From positions 1 to 36,664 of the forward strand of contig CALMIR010000197.1 of NCBI GenBank assembly GCA_937864265.1: a stretch of DNA of 36,664 nucleotides, in the 5' to 3' direction. Positions 7,460 to 16,591 of this stretch are shown in pieces. The stretch is from an uncultured Saprospirales bacterium (lineage in GTDB: Bacteria; Bacteroidota; Bacteroidia; Chitinophagales; Saprospiraceae). The notes below the pieces were generated by a model, which was not told where the DNA came from, searched no databases, and saw nothing but the letters and a program-made list of their open reading frames with translations. Positions within the stretch are counted from its first letter, which is position 1, and every line of letters starts with the position of its first letter. The position numbers and the translations under genes were made by a program.

Positions 7460-10147
7460 TTATTTAACCAGCAGTTTACCTTGTATCACTGCTTTTTCTC
7501 CATCAAAAACGCGGTAAAAGAATAAGCCTGTTGGTAACCCTCCTCGCTCTAAGCGAAAACCAGTACCGCTAAAAGGCGTGATTTGTACTAGGCGGCCTTG
7601 TTGGTCAATTAATTGGAAATAACCCTGGTCGAAGTGAATGCCATCGAACTGAATATGGGCAAAGTTTTCTACGGGGTGGGGCAGGATTTGCATAGAAATG
7701 CCCGCCTGACTAATTTCCTGAGCATTGACTACGATGAAATTCTCGCCAACGGTATGTTTCACGGTATTGGTCACAACAGCCTCATTGAAGTCGAAGTAAA
7801 TGGATGCGGTATTTTCAATCAAGGTGCCAATGGCATTGTCTGGTTGTTGGCTAAGAAAAAACTTAACAAAGCCATTGGAAGCAGCTTGATTGATATTGCT
7901 ATCAGGAAGCATGATGTTGTCGAAGTGAAAGCGCAGCAAACCCTCCTCCAATGCTTCTAGGCGATAGGGATGGCTACTGGCACCGGGCATTAGGCTTTGG
8001 AAATCCAAGTAAGGACTGATGCGATCTTCAATCAGCACATTAAAAGCGGTGTCCGTACCCGTATTTTGGAAACGGATGAGGTATTCAATAGGTGTATTGG
8101 TTTCGATGTAGTTTTCGCTACCATATCCCTTTGGGAAAGCCTGTTTGTCGTTGGGATCCCAGGCACCAATATTTTCCTGGCAATCTATGGCTACATAGGG
8201 TTTTTCGTCGTTCAGCGAAAACAGGGTGGCCATTCCCGGCGTAAAACCTGCACAGCCTTCCACAAAATCAGCGGCATAAACGCCATAAGGATAATTTTCG
8301 TCCTGATCAATTTCCAAGCGCCAGGTAGCGCCGTTGGCCGGGTAGCTGAATTCTGCACTTTCGCCTATGCCCAAGTCCACCTGATTTTGCTGCATGTACA
8401 TGACCACGTCCTCTACAATTCGCATTGCCCGAGGAGCTGCAGTTGGCGCGTTGCCTGTATTTTCAATACGGAACTTGACCTGATCGGTCTGCTCATCACA
8501 CCATCCAGTCACCCGTAAGTCTGCAAAGTTGGCTGGACTGTCGCAATCAAAAGGTGCAATGGTCGCTTCTACACAGTGGGTAGCACCCAAGGCGGCATCG
8601 CAACTTAGCAGTACATTCAGTTCAATTTGGCCGTCGCTACCTGCCGGGAGCGTACCCAGATCAAATTGATATTGTCCATTGCCCAAATCCAGATAAGGCA
8701 AGCTGGCACTTTGAAGCTGCATGAGCGGATCCAGTTGTACCTGTACAACCGCATCGGGTACTGAAAAGGCAGCATAGTTGACGTAATGGACATAATAAGT
8801 GTTGTCGAAACAGCGCCGCACAAAGGGGGTGGATACATCTACCGTCAAAAAGCTACAACTCGGCTCCAATCCGATAGAAAAATGGGCTTCATAAACGGGC
8901 CCAGCCTGCCCATCCAAACTGACGCTGCTTACGCATCCGGTAGCTAGTCCATCGGGTACTAATACTTCAACTTGTATATCTGAAGCCGCCAAAGCACCAT
9001 CTAAAACCAATTCATAGCTGCCGTTTGATGTTGTAATTGTTTCCCAAATATTGCCGCTAGGCAGATGAGTAGCCCTTATGGTCCATCCGCTGTACCCGCT
9101 ATTGGCCTCACCGCTATCGAACAAACAATCTCCATTCGAATCGGTAAAAATTTGGCCTTGCACCGGGGTATAAAACCCACCAATCGTCACAATCGCCCAG
9201 CATTTATTCCAATTGCCATTTTCGTCGCCTACCCACAACACCAAAATGTAATCACCTAGCACTGGGGGTAGTTGTACACTAGTGGTGGTAGGAGGAACGT
9301 CGGTATCGTCTTCCAGTAATACCAACCTCAGGTCAACAGCCGAACAGAGGTCATAAGAGCCTTCATCTATTTGAAGGGCATCAATCGCTATGCCATCAAT
9401 CGGATGGGCATCGACTACCCAGTCGCTTTGGCAAACGGCCACCGGAGGTGTATTGTCTCCTTCGCAACCAACACCACTGACGATAACGGTAGTTTGGCAG
9501 GAACTGTAATTGCCAAAATCATCGATGACCCAAACTTCGATTTCATAATCGCCGGGTTCGTGAAAAAGGATTTGATTGCTGCCTTGAGGCATACCCGTGC
9601 TGGCCTCTAGCAGATTGACGTTATAGAATAAAAGCACATCACAATTGTCCGTCGAAGCATCTGCTAAGATTCCTCCACTGACAGCGGCTGGAAGCCCAGA
9701 CTGCGGTATGGTGATGTCGTACTCGTCCAAACAAACAGCGTTTGGCGCTTCCGTATCTTCTGTACAGCCTCCTGTATTAAAGCCATCAACATTCACGATA
9801 CCCCAGCACTTGGTCCAGTTGTCTGATTCATCCAACACGTACAACGCAACAGGGTAGTGGGCCAAAATAGGTGGCAATAAAATAGACGATGATGCAGGGG
9901 GTACGCCGGTATCATCGGCTACGGTGGTGATACGCAAGCTAACAGGCGAACAGTTGTCCCAAGACCCCCCATCCATATCTGAAGCTAAAACAATAGCGCC
10001 ATAGTCGGGAATGGCCAAAGCAGGAATCTCATCGTTACAAACGGGCACAGGAGCGACTTGGTCATTTTCACAATCTTGCGCCTGAGCGCTAGTCCAGGCC
10101 AGCAGCGTAAGCAATATAAAAAAACAGCGCAGCATACTTTTTTTCAT
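7460..10147 (-). CDS. T9SS-exported modular surface protein (HYR-like repeats, SdrD-B-like and DUF11/DUF7619-like domains)
   Basis: 895 residues from the ATG at 10147. That start gives the signal peptide MKKSMLRCFFILLTLLAW ending AQA; an upstream in-frame ATG at 10195 would bury it. Three repeats of about 95 residues follow (starting VAPVPVC, EAPNAVC and TPPVAVC), each with a DNC or DLC motif and a C-terminal strand, like HYR/Ig-type cell-surface repeats. A SdrD-B-like segment (FTDSNGDCLFDSGE) follows. Then come beta-rich repeat-type domains with the WDPNDK motif and IRFQNTGTDTAFNV, typical of Bacteroidota DUF11/DUF7619-type modules. The last ~75 residues are a T9SS type A sorting domain (starting near LPHPVENFAHI, ending GKLLVK). 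No catalytic domain is seen. An adhesin or structural surface role is inferred. Confidence 0.85.
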   Translation of the reverse strand: MKKSMLRCFFILLTLLAWTSAQAQDCENDQVAPVPVCNDEIPALAIPDYGAIVLASDMDGGSWDNCSPVSLRITTVADDTGVPPASSSILLPPILAHYPVALYVLDESDNWTKCWGIVNVDGFNTGGCTEDTEAPNAVCLDEYDITIPQSGLPAAVSGGILADASTDNCDVLLFYNVNLLEASTGMPQGSNQILFHEPGDYEIEVWVIDDFGNYSSCQTTVIVSGVGCEGDNTPPVAVCQSDWVVDAHPIDGIAIDALQIDEGSYDLCSAVDLRLVLLEDDTDVPPTTTSVQLPPVLGDYILVLWVGDENGNWNKCWAIVTIGGFYTPVQGQIFTDSNGDCLFDSGEANSGYSGWTIRATHLPSGNIWETITTSNGSYELVLDGALAASDIQVEVLVPDGLATGCVSSVSLDGQAGPVYEAHFSIGLEPSCSFLTVDVSTPFVRRCFDNTYYVHYVNYAAFSVPDAVVQVQLDPLMQLQSASLPYLDLGNGQYQFDLGTLPAGSDGQIELNVLLSCDAALGATHCVEATIAPFDCDSPANFADLRVTGWCDEQTDQVKFRIENTGNAPTAAPRAMRIVEDVVMYMQQNQVDLGIGESAEFSYPANGATWRLEIDQDENYPYGVYAADFVEGCAGFTPGMATLFSLNDEKPYVAIDCQENIGAWDPNDKQAFPKGYGSENYIETNTPIEYLIRFQNTGTDTAFNVLIEDRISPYLDFQSLMPGASSHPYRLEALEEGLLRFHFDNIMLPDSNINQAASNGFVKFFLSQQPDNAIGTLIENTASIYFDFNEAVVTNTVKHTVGENFIVVNAQEISQAGISMQILPHPVENFAHIQFDGIHFDQGYFQLIDQQGRLVQITPFSGTGFRLERGGLPTGLFFYRVFDGEKAVIQGKLLVK

Positions 10148-10403
10148 GAGTTTTGTTTTTGTATCGCTTTTCGGGCAGTATTCCTTTTGCTGCACGCCAA
10201 GCTAATTTCTTTAAATGGGATTATTCTGATTAGTTGAGTTTAAAGAAAATGATCGGTACCAGGAATATTTTCTTTTTCACTTTACAAAAGTGATGTAACT
10301 GATTGGAATAAAAAAAAACAAAAAATCAATTATATAGAGTAATTTTATACTATTTTTATGTCTTGTTTATTGTAAAACAATATTTTATGTTTACTATTTT
10401 AAA
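10148..10403. other. AT-rich divergent intergenic region
   Basis: 256 bases separate the divergent T9SS protein gene (minus) and the helical-protein gene (plus), so promoters for both should lie here. The right half is extremely AT-rich. TAATTTTA at 10340-10347 is one base off the -7 consensus TANNTTTG for the plus gene. A small perfect inverted repeat, CACTTT-ACA-AAAGTG, lies at 10278-10292 and could be an operator or simply chance. No gene is seen. Confidence 0.4.
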
Positions 10404-11816
10404 ATGAAACAAACGATTGAGAAGAGCAAATTGGTGGAATTATTGCGTATTTTTTCAAAAAGAGAAATAAACGCCTTCCGGCAATTTCTGTTATCCCCTT
10501 ATTTCAATCAGCGCACGGACCTTATCCAATTGTTTGACTGTTTGCAAAAGTATATGGAGTGCCAGGAATGGCCAGATAAGAAAACGATATGGGCGTCTTT
10601 AGGAACCGATCAAGCTTATGATGCCCGGCAATTGCTGCTGCTGATGAGTTATTTGACCAAACTAGCTGAGCAATTCGTAGCAGTTGAAAACACCTTGAGC
10701 GATTCCTTTGAGATAAAAATGAAAGTAGCCGAGCATTGCGGCAAACACGCGTCGGAGAGGCAGCAAGCACTCTGGCTGAAAGAAGCTGGCCGAACTCTGG
10801 AAAAACAAGATTCCAGGAATGCGGAATATTATTTTCGTCAATATCAAATCGAGGCAGCCGCTTATCGCTTGGCCTTTTCCAGAAGCCCAGAGAAAGAAGA
10901 CCACTTTGCCAACCTGACGCCTAGCCTGGATCGGGCGTTTATGGCCATGAAGTTGCGCCAAAACATGTGGCTGCTCAACCACGACAAATTGTATAAATGG
11001 GGCTATCAACCCAGTGCGCTGGACAAAATAGTCGAGCAACTTCCCTTGGAAACATTTGGATCAGCAACTGCGCTTCATTTGTACGCTTTTGGTATTGCGA
11101 TGCTGAAAGAACCGGAGAACGATGCCATTTTCAAGCAGTTTAAAAATACCTTGGTAACCAATAGCAAGCTTTTTCCGATGGAAGAGGCCCGCGATTTATA
11201 CCTGTTGGCCATTAATTTTGGAGTGCGGCAAGTGAACGACGGGCGCCGGGTTTATTTTCATGACATCATGGATTTGTATAAGGAAGGGCTAGAACAGGGC
11301 TTTTTATTGCGCAACGGACAATTGTCGCGCTTTACGTATCACAATATTGTTGCCACGGCTTTGCAAATTGGCGACATGGACTGGGCAGAGTCGTTTCTGG
11401 AAATATGGACCAACAAGTTGGAACGCCCTTTTCGCGAACGCATGTACCACTTCAACCGGGCAAAAATAGCCTATGCCAGGCGGCATTACGATGAAGCCCT
11501 GCTGCTATTGCAACAATCCAACTACCACGATACACTGCTCAACTTGGGCGCTCGCACGCTGTTGCTAAAAATCTACTACGAACTGGACGAGTGGGATGCG
11601 CTCCAAAGCCACCTCGACGCGTTTCAAAATTACTTGCGACGCAAAGCCGATCTAAGTTATCACCGCACCAATTACCGCAATTTGATTCGATTCACGCGCA
11701 AGCTACTCCAGATTAATTTGTCCGATAAGAAACAGTGCCAGAAACTGAGCGACCAGATCAATCAAGAAAATATCCTGACGGAAAAGGATTGGCTGCTGAG
11801 CCAGTTGGGGGGGTAA
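10404..11816 (+). CDS. Unrecognised all-helical (TPR-like) protein
   Basis: 470 residues; I do not recognise a named family. There is no signal peptide and no membrane segment. The sequence is leucine-, alanine- and charged-residue-rich with regularly spaced aromatic residues. Segments such as YHFNRAKIAYARRHYDEALLL (about 352-372) have the A-x-x-Y-x-x-x-x-Y-D-E-A-L pattern of tetratricopeptide helices, and later segments with LLNLGARTLLLKIYYELDEW repeat it. An alpha-solenoid scaffold in the cytosol is therefore likely. No catalytic motif is visible. The gene stands alone, divergent from the T9SS protein and convergent with ftsH, so context gives no functional hint. Similar long helical orphan proteins are, as far as I know, common in Saprospiria genomes. 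Confidence 0.75.
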   Translation: MKQTIEKSKLVELLRIFSKREINAFRQFLLSPYFNQRTDLIQLFDCLQKYMECQEWPDKKTIWASLGTDQAYDARQLLLLMSYLTKLAEQFVAVENTLSDSFEIKMKVAEHCGKHASERQQALWLKEAGRTLEKQDSRNAEYYFRQYQIEAAAYRLAFSRSPEKEDHFANLTPSLDRAFMAMKLRQNMWLLNHDKLYKWGYQPSALDKIVEQLPLETFGSATALHLYAFGIAMLKEPENDAIFKQFKNTLVTNSKLFPMEEARDLYLLAINFGVRQVNDGRRVYFHDIMDLYKEGLEQGFLLRNGQLSRFTYHNIVATALQIGDMDWAESFLEIWTNKLERPFRERMYHFNRAKIAYARRHYDEALLLLQQSNYHDTLLNLGARTLLLKIYYELDEWDALQSHLDAFQNYLRRKADLSYHRTNYRNLIRFTRKLLQINLSDKKQCQKLSDQINQENILTEKDWLLSQLGG

Positions 11817-11897
11817 ACTGCTTGGAAGGAATTTTTTGAACAAAGCTAAGTGATAGGAGAATGGGCAAAAAACAGGATGAAAAAAGCCCAAAAACAA

Positions 11898-11931
11898 AGA
11901 GGCCAAAGTCTCCCTAATGACTCTGGCCTCT
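11898..11931 (-). terminator. Rho-independent terminator of ftsH
   Basis: An 8-bp perfect stem (AGAGGCCA / TGGCCTCT) extends by AGTC/GACT past one mismatch and closes an 8-base loop. Read on the minus strand it is followed by a T-rich run (TTTGTTTTTGGGCTTTTTT). It lies 25 bases downstream of the ftsH stop. The stem could also act on the convergent plus-strand gene, but no T tract follows on that side. Confidence 0.8.
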
Positions 11932-11955
11932 CAAAAAGTGGAATAGTACTTTATC

Positions 11956-13953
11956 TTATACTTCTTTTTGCTCTTCAGGTTGCTCTTCAGCCTCACTTTT
12001 TTGCATTCCGTTAGAAGAATGTTCAGGATATGGTGGTTCTTCTACGTAAGGGCGAGGGCCAATCAGGCGTTCTACGTCCGATTTGAGCAACATTTCTTTC
12101 TCCAAAAGCGCCTGGGCTAAAATTTCGAGTTCCCGGCGATATTTTTTCAGCAACTCCTTCGCACGCGTGTATTGAGACTCTACCAAATGCCGGACTTCTT
12201 CATCGATCAAAGTAGCCGTATCATCAGAATAAGGTCGCTGAAATTGATCTTGGGAAAGGCCATAAAAAGACACTTGGCCAACTTTGTCATTCATACCAAA
12301 AATGGTGATCATGCTGTAGGCCATCTTGGTCACCTGATCCAAGTCATTTTGCGCACCGGTTGAGATTTTTCCAAAAATGTTTTGCTCCGCTGCACGACCA
12401 CCAAAGGTCATACACATGCGATCGAGCAGTTGTTCGGTACGGGTAATGTATTCCTCTTTGGGCAAGTATTGGGCATAACCCAGGGTACCGATACCGCGAG
12501 GGACAATGGTCACTTTCACCAAAGGAGAAGCGTGTTCTAGGTACCAGCCACAGATGGCATGACCGGCTTCGTGGTAGGCAATGATTTCTTTTTCCGAAGG
12601 AGAAATCAATTTGTTTTTCTTTTCCAAACCACCTATGACCCGGTCGAGCGCATAATTGAAGTCGTCCATATCGATGGCCTTCTTGTTGCGGCGAGCCGCT
12701 ACCAGGGCAGCTTCGTTGCAAATATTGGCAATATCGGCGCCGGCGAACCCCGGGGTCATTTCTGCCAAAGCCTGTGCTGTGACCTCTGAAGATATTTTGA
12801 TGTTCTTCAAATGTACATTGAAAATGGCCCTTCTGCCCTTCAAGTCTGGCCTTTCGATGCCAATTTGACGGTCGAAACGGCCTGGGCGCATCAAGGCAGA
12901 ATCCAACACATCCGGACGGTTGGTGGCGGCCATTAAAATAACGCCCTTGTCGGTGCTGAAACCATCCATTTCTACCAACAACTGGTTGAGGGTATTTTCG
13001 CGCTCATCGTTGCCGCCTTGGAAATTGGATCTGCCACGGGCGCGGCCTATGGCATCAATTTCATCGATAAAAACGATGCAAGGGGCTTTTTCACGGGCTT
13101 GTTTGAACAAGTCACGCACCCTGGAGGCGCCTACCCCAACAAACATCTCTACGAAATCAGAACCGGAGATGGAGAAAAAGGGTACGCCAGCTTCACCTGC
13201 AACCGCTTTCGCGAGCAACGTTTTTCCGGTGCCCGGAGGGCCTACCAAGAGTACGCCTTTGGGAATTTTTCCGCCTAGGGCGGTGTATTTTTTAGGATTT
13301 TTCAGAAAGTCCACCACTTCCATCACTTCTTCCTTGGCTTCGTCCAGCCCAGCTACATCTTCAAAAGTGATGTTTACTTTGCTGTTTTGATCGAAGAGCG
13401 TGGCTTTGGATTTTCCGATATTGAATATCTGAGCGCCCGGACCTCCACCGGCGCCACCCACGCGACGCATGATGAATACCCATATGGCCACAACGATGAC
13501 AATGGGCAATACCCATCCAATCAAAGGCGCCCACCAGTTGGTTTTGGTTTCGTATTTAGGCGAAATGCGCTGACCGTCCTTCAAACCAGCTTCATCTTGG
13601 ATGTCTTTGAGCCAGGTTTCAAAATACTCTACCGAAGGAATTTCCCACCAGTAATGGAAGCGACTGCCACCCAAATTGCTGGTCGAAGCATCATTATAGT
13701 AGTCCGGTTTTTCCTTCAAAGCACTTTCTTTGATGTAAATGTAAGCGCGTTGGTCATTGATGACCAATATCTTTTCAACCTCCTGGTTGACAATCATTTC
13801 CCGGAGTTTTTGGCGATCTACCTGGTCTTTGCTGCCCTCTGACATGCTGTAAAAGTTGAGGGCTAACAAAAACAGGGCAATGATCCCATAAATCCAGTAG
13901 GAACTGAATTTTGGAGCGTTGTTTTTGTTATTTTCGCGGTTGTTATTTTCCAT
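11956..13953 (-). CDS. ftsH: ATP-dependent zinc metalloprotease FtsH
   Basis: 665 residues, a normal FtsH length. It is a membrane-anchored AAA+ protease that degrades misfolded and short-lived membrane and cytosolic proteins as a hexamer. A membrane segment lies at about 20-37, followed by a periplasmic region and a second membrane segment at about 142-162. The AAA domain has Walker A GPPGTGKT (238-245), Walker B IVFIDEID (293-300) and the second region of homology, [20 protein letters not shown] (343-362). The M41 peptidase domain has HEAGH (461-465; Glu462 catalytic) and Asp537 in GAQNDLD as the third zinc ligand. The C-terminus is a Glu-rich tail. It lies downstream of rsfS on the same strand with a 133-base gap, an arrangement typical of Bacteroidota. 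Confidence 0.98.
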   Translation of the reverse strand: MENNNRENNKNNAPKFSSYWIYGIIALFLLALNFYSMSEGSKDQVDRQKLREMIVNQEVEKILVINDQRAYIYIKESALKEKPDYYNDASTSNLGGSRFHYWWEIPSVEYFETWLKDIQDEAGLKDGQRISPKYETKTNWWAPLIGWVLPIVIVVAIWVFIMRRVGGAGGGPGAQIFNIGKSKATLFDQNSKVNITFEDVAGLDEAKEEVMEVVDFLKNPKKYTALGGKIPKGVLLVGPPGTGKTLLAKAVAGEAGVPFFSISGSDFVEMFVGVGASRVRDLFKQAREKAPCIVFIDEIDAIGRARGRSNFQGGNDERENTLNQLLVEMDGFSTDKGVILMAATNRPDVLDSALMRPGRFDRQIGIERPDLKGRRAIFNVHLKNIKISSEVTAQALAEMTPGFAGADIANICNEAALVAARRNKKAIDMDDFNYALDRVIGGLEKKNKLISPSEKEIIAYHEAGHAICGWYLEHASPLVKVTIVPRGIGTLGYAQYLPKEEYITRTEQLLDRMCMTFGGRAAEQNIFGKISTGAQNDLDQVTKMAYSMITIFGMNDKVGQVSFYGLSQDQFQRPYSDDTATLIDEEVRHLVESQYTRAKELLKKYRRELEILAQALLEKEMLLKSDVERLIGPRPYVEEPPYPEHSSNGMQKSEAEEQPEEQKEV

Positions 13954-14086
13954 TAGCTACCTCTTTTTTTCCGGCAATAGCGCCTATTGATGATTTTGAT
14001 AAAGGCGACAATATGCCGACACCATAGCCTCTAAACGCATCGGTGGCTTTTTCGTTGACAAATATCGACAAAGTAATTGGTTCTAC

Positions 14087-14536
14087 CTATAAATCCTCGT
14101 AAGTTGTAAAGCGGGCGTCACTCCACAATTCTTCCAACTCATAGAATTTTCGGGTTTCTCGATAAAAAATATGAACGGCTACATGAAAATAATCCATGCA
14201 AATCCAAAGTGCATTGCGCTCTCCTTCTGAATGAGAGGGTAGTGTACCTGCTTCATTTTTTAGCCGCCTGCGGATATTATCGCAGATGGCCTTTACCTGT
14301 GTATTGGAATCCCCCTCACAAATGATGAAATAATCGGTTGGCGCGTCGTGCAGGTGTCGCAAATCTAATTTGACAATATTTTTTCCTTTGATGTCTTGAA
14401 TACTGTCGATGATTAGATCATTCAGTTCTGCTGTGGTGAGCTTTCGCTGCTGAAGGTTAATTTGTGAATTCAAATGTTGTTTTTGTATTTTTGAAACTTG
14501 GAAAAATTCATGGTCGAAAGTAAAACGTCCGGCCAT
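14087..14536 (-). CDS. rsfS: Ribosomal silencing factor RsfS
   Basis: 149 residues with the RsfS/Iojap fold. RsfS binds ribosomal protein uL14 and blocks joining of the 30S and 50S subunits when nutrients are low. The core covers residues about 33-140: a helix (LTTAELNDLIIDSI), the strand KNIVKLDLRHL, DYFIICEGDSNTQVKAICDNI, and the C-terminal strands WICMDYFHVAVHIFYRETRKFYELEELW. This last block corresponds to the conserved W-x-x-x-D-x-x-x-x-x-H-x-F pattern. The ~30-residue N-terminal extension is longer than in E. coli. The frame from ATG 14536 lies 60 bases from the divergent birA start, so the two share a promoter region. Confidence 0.95.
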   Translation of the reverse strand: MAGRFTFDHEFFQVSKIQKQHLNSQINLQQRKLTTAELNDLIIDSIQDIKGKNIVKLDLRHLHDAPTDYFIICEGDSNTQVKAICDNIRRRLKNEAGTLPSHSEGERNALWICMDYFHVAVHIFYRETRKFYELEELWSDARFTTYEDL

Positions 14537-14596
14537 TTTTTCATAGCATGAAATTAGCCATATTTTTTCAATTCCGGCAAAATAATTTTATCCCTT

Positions 14597-15364
14597 TTGA
14601 ATAATACAAACACGCTCTTTACCGGAAAGGTTCTTTTTGAATTTGAAGAACTGACTTCAACCAATGACTATGCCATAGAAATGCTTGCAAAAACCAAACC
14701 AACTGAGGGTACTGTCATTTCGGCTACCCTTCAAACGGCTGGTAGAGGACAAATTGGCAGTAGGTGGTTGGCAAATGCGGGGGAAAACATCACAATGAGT
14801 ATAATTTTGTACCCCACATTTCTGATGGCTCGGCGGCAGTTCTTGTTGAGCCAATTTTGTGCTTTAGCCATTCGCGACATGATTGCACAGCATGTAGATG
14901 CGGCTGTTTCCATCAAATGGCCCAACGACATTTATGTTCACCACCGAAAAATAGCTGGCATATTGATCCAAAATACCCTATCAGGACAGTTCATTCAAAA
15001 TAGCGTATTCGGCATGGGCATCAATATCAATCAGGTGGATTTTCCCGCCGAGCTTCCTAACGCTACTTCTCTGGCTCAATGCACGGGCAGTGTTTACGAC
15101 TTGAAAACGGTTCGCGATCAATGTCTTGCTTGCTTTGAACAACGCTATCTACAGCTCAAGCAGCAAAAAATAGATTTAATTCAATCCGATTACTTAAAGC
15201 ACCTCCATTTTTTGGGAGAAAATACCCGATTTGAAAATGCAGCAGGGCTTATTTTTTCTGGCACGATAACGGGCACAGATGAAAGTGGCCAATTATTGAT
15301 CGATACAAAATGGGGGGAACAGGCCTTTGAACCCAAATCCATTCGCTTTTTAGACCTGTTTTAA
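14597..15364 (+). CDS. birA: Biotin--[acetyl-CoA-carboxylase] ligase (monofunctional BirA)
   Basis: 255 residues. It activates biotin with ATP to biotinyl-AMP and attaches it to the biotin carrier lysine of acetyl-CoA carboxylase and related enzymes. Seen: STNDYA (21-26), the biotinyl-AMP loop AGRGQ (48-52), KWPNDI (107-112) with Lys118 in RKIAGIL, GMGININ, and a small C-terminal SH3-like domain (about 210-255). The N-terminal DNA-binding domain of E. coli BirA is absent, so this is an enzyme without repressor function. The start is the TTG at 14597. The next in-frame Met (residue 29) lies beyond STNDYA and would delete it, and no ATG precedes it in frame. Confidence 0.95.
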   Translation: MNNTNTLFTGKVLFEFEELTSTNDYAIEMLAKTKPTEGTVISATLQTAGRGQIGSRWLANAGENITMSIILYPTFLMARRQFLLSQFCALAIRDMIAQHVDAAVSIKWPNDIYVHHRKIAGILIQNTLSGQFIQNSVFGMGININQVDFPAELPNATSLAQCTGSVYDLKTVRDQCLACFEQRYLQLKQQKIDLIQSDYLKHLHFLGENTRFENAAGLIFSGTITGTDESGQLLIDTKWGEQAFEPKSIRFLDLF

Positions 15365-15407
15365 ACGCTTTTATTGGATCAACTTGTTTTTGCTTTTCAA
15401 AAAATAC

Positions 15408-15436
15408 TTTTTCGAACTTATATTTTCTTAATTTTG
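15408..15436 (+). promoter_or_regulatory. Candidate Bacteroidota promoter of the esterase-pepA pair
   Basis: TAATTTTG at 15429-15436 matches the -7 consensus TANNTTTG exactly. A TTTT at 15408-15411 could be a weak -33 box with a 17-base spacer. The start codon lies 26 bases downstream. Confidence 0.5.
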
Positions 15437-15461
15437 TGCACTTTTTAGAGGACTAACGTAT

Positions 15462-16577
15462 ATGGCTTCAGCTCAACATAAAGCTAACGAGGAGGTTGTC
15501 CTGATCCTTTCTACGGAAATGGATATGGAACTTCCCGTATTTATTGCAGGAAATTTTAACAATTGGGATGATTCGGATGCCACTTATCGAATGGAGAGGG
15601 TAGGTATGAATCTATTTCGTTATGTTTTCAAAAACAAGCACGTATTACCTCCCAAACTAGAATACAAATACCATCGGGGTGCTTGGGCTTATGAAGAACT
15701 GGATGCTTATGGCAATGAGGCGCCGCATCGCTTGCTGGATATAAGTGCTGAAAAGGGCTTTTCGGGTAAGCAGGAAGATTTTGTGCCGCGATGGAAAAAA
15801 AACGGTCTGGTCTATAACCCCGCTTTTCTTCCTCATTGTCACATCATTACCGCCCCTTTTGATATTCCTCAGTTGATAAAAACCAGGCGTATTACGGCCT
15901 TGCTGCCACACGATTATGCCACTTCTAACAAACGCTATCCCGTTTTGTATTTGCAGGATGGGCAGAATTTGTTCGATGATTACGCACCTTTTGGCAACTG
16001 GGCTGTTGATAAGAAATTAGCCATTATGGCAGAAAAAGGCATTGGCGACCTGATTGTGGTAGCGATCGATCATGCCCATGAAGAGCGGGTTGCTGAGTTT
16101 ACCCCATCGGAATATACGCATTTGGGCAAGGGGAGCGGTAAAAAATACATCCAGTTTTTGGCTGAAACGCTGAAACCTTATATCGATCAAAACTTCCGAA
16201 CCCTGAGCGACCGGGAATACACTGGTATTGGCGGGAGTTCGATGGGTGGCATCATCAGTATCTATGGTGGACTGCGTTATCCCCAGGTGTATGGTCGATT
16301 GATGGTTTTTTCTCCTTCTCTATGGGCTACCCCCTACATACACTTTCATTTTTTGAAAAGTGTTTCGCTGACGGATGTAAAAATTTATCTTTATGGGGGT
16401 GGAAAGGAGAGTAAAACGATGGTGCCCAATATCCAAAATTTCAAAAAAGCTTTTGTCCAAAGTGGCAAAACCGATGTGAATATAAAATTATCGATTGACC
16501 CTCAAGGCTTGCACAATGAAGTTCGTTGGGGTATTGAATTCCCAAAAGCGGCTGAGTGGCTGTTTTTTAATAAATAG
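15462..16577 (+). CDS. Esterase with N-terminal CBM48/AMPK-like glycan-binding domain
   Basis: 371 residues. Residues about 10-105 resemble CBM48/AMPK glycogen-binding-like domains: VFIAGNFNNWDD, then LEYKYHRGAW and EELDAYGNEAPHR. Residues about 120-371 are an alpha/beta hydrolase of the esterase D (putative esterase) family. They show the strand VLYLQDGQNLFDD and the nucleophile elbow GSSMG (Ser260), and His351 in GLHNEV is the likely catalytic His. The combination is known from ferulic-acid-type and other acyl esterases that act on polysaccharides. No signal peptide is seen, so it is probably cytosolic. pepA starts 14 bases after its stop, so both are probably in one operon. The substrate is unknown. 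Confidence 0.85.
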   Translation: MASAQHKANEEVVLILSTEMDMELPVFIAGNFNNWDDSDATYRMERVGMNLFRYVFKNKHVLPPKLEYKYHRGAWAYEELDAYGNEAPHRLLDISAEKGFSGKQEDFVPRWKKNGLVYNPAFLPHCHIITAPFDIPQLIKTRRITALLPHDYATSNKRYPVLYLQDGQNLFDDYAPFGNWAVDKKLAIMAEKGIGDLIVVAIDHAHEERVAEFTPSEYTHLGKGSGKKYIQFLAETLKPYIDQNFRTLSDREYTGIGGSSMGGIISIYGGLRYPQVYGRLMVFSPSLWATPYIHFHFLKSVSLTDVKIYLYGGGKESKTMVPNIQNFKKAFVQSGKTDVNIKLSIDPQGLHNEVRWGIEFPKAAEWLFFNK

Positions 16578-16591
16578 ACACCTTATTTGAC

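Noticed and set aside
7460-10195. Longer T9SS protein from the ATG at 10195
   Set aside because: It would place 16 charged residues before the signal peptide; the ATG at 10147 gives a normal one.
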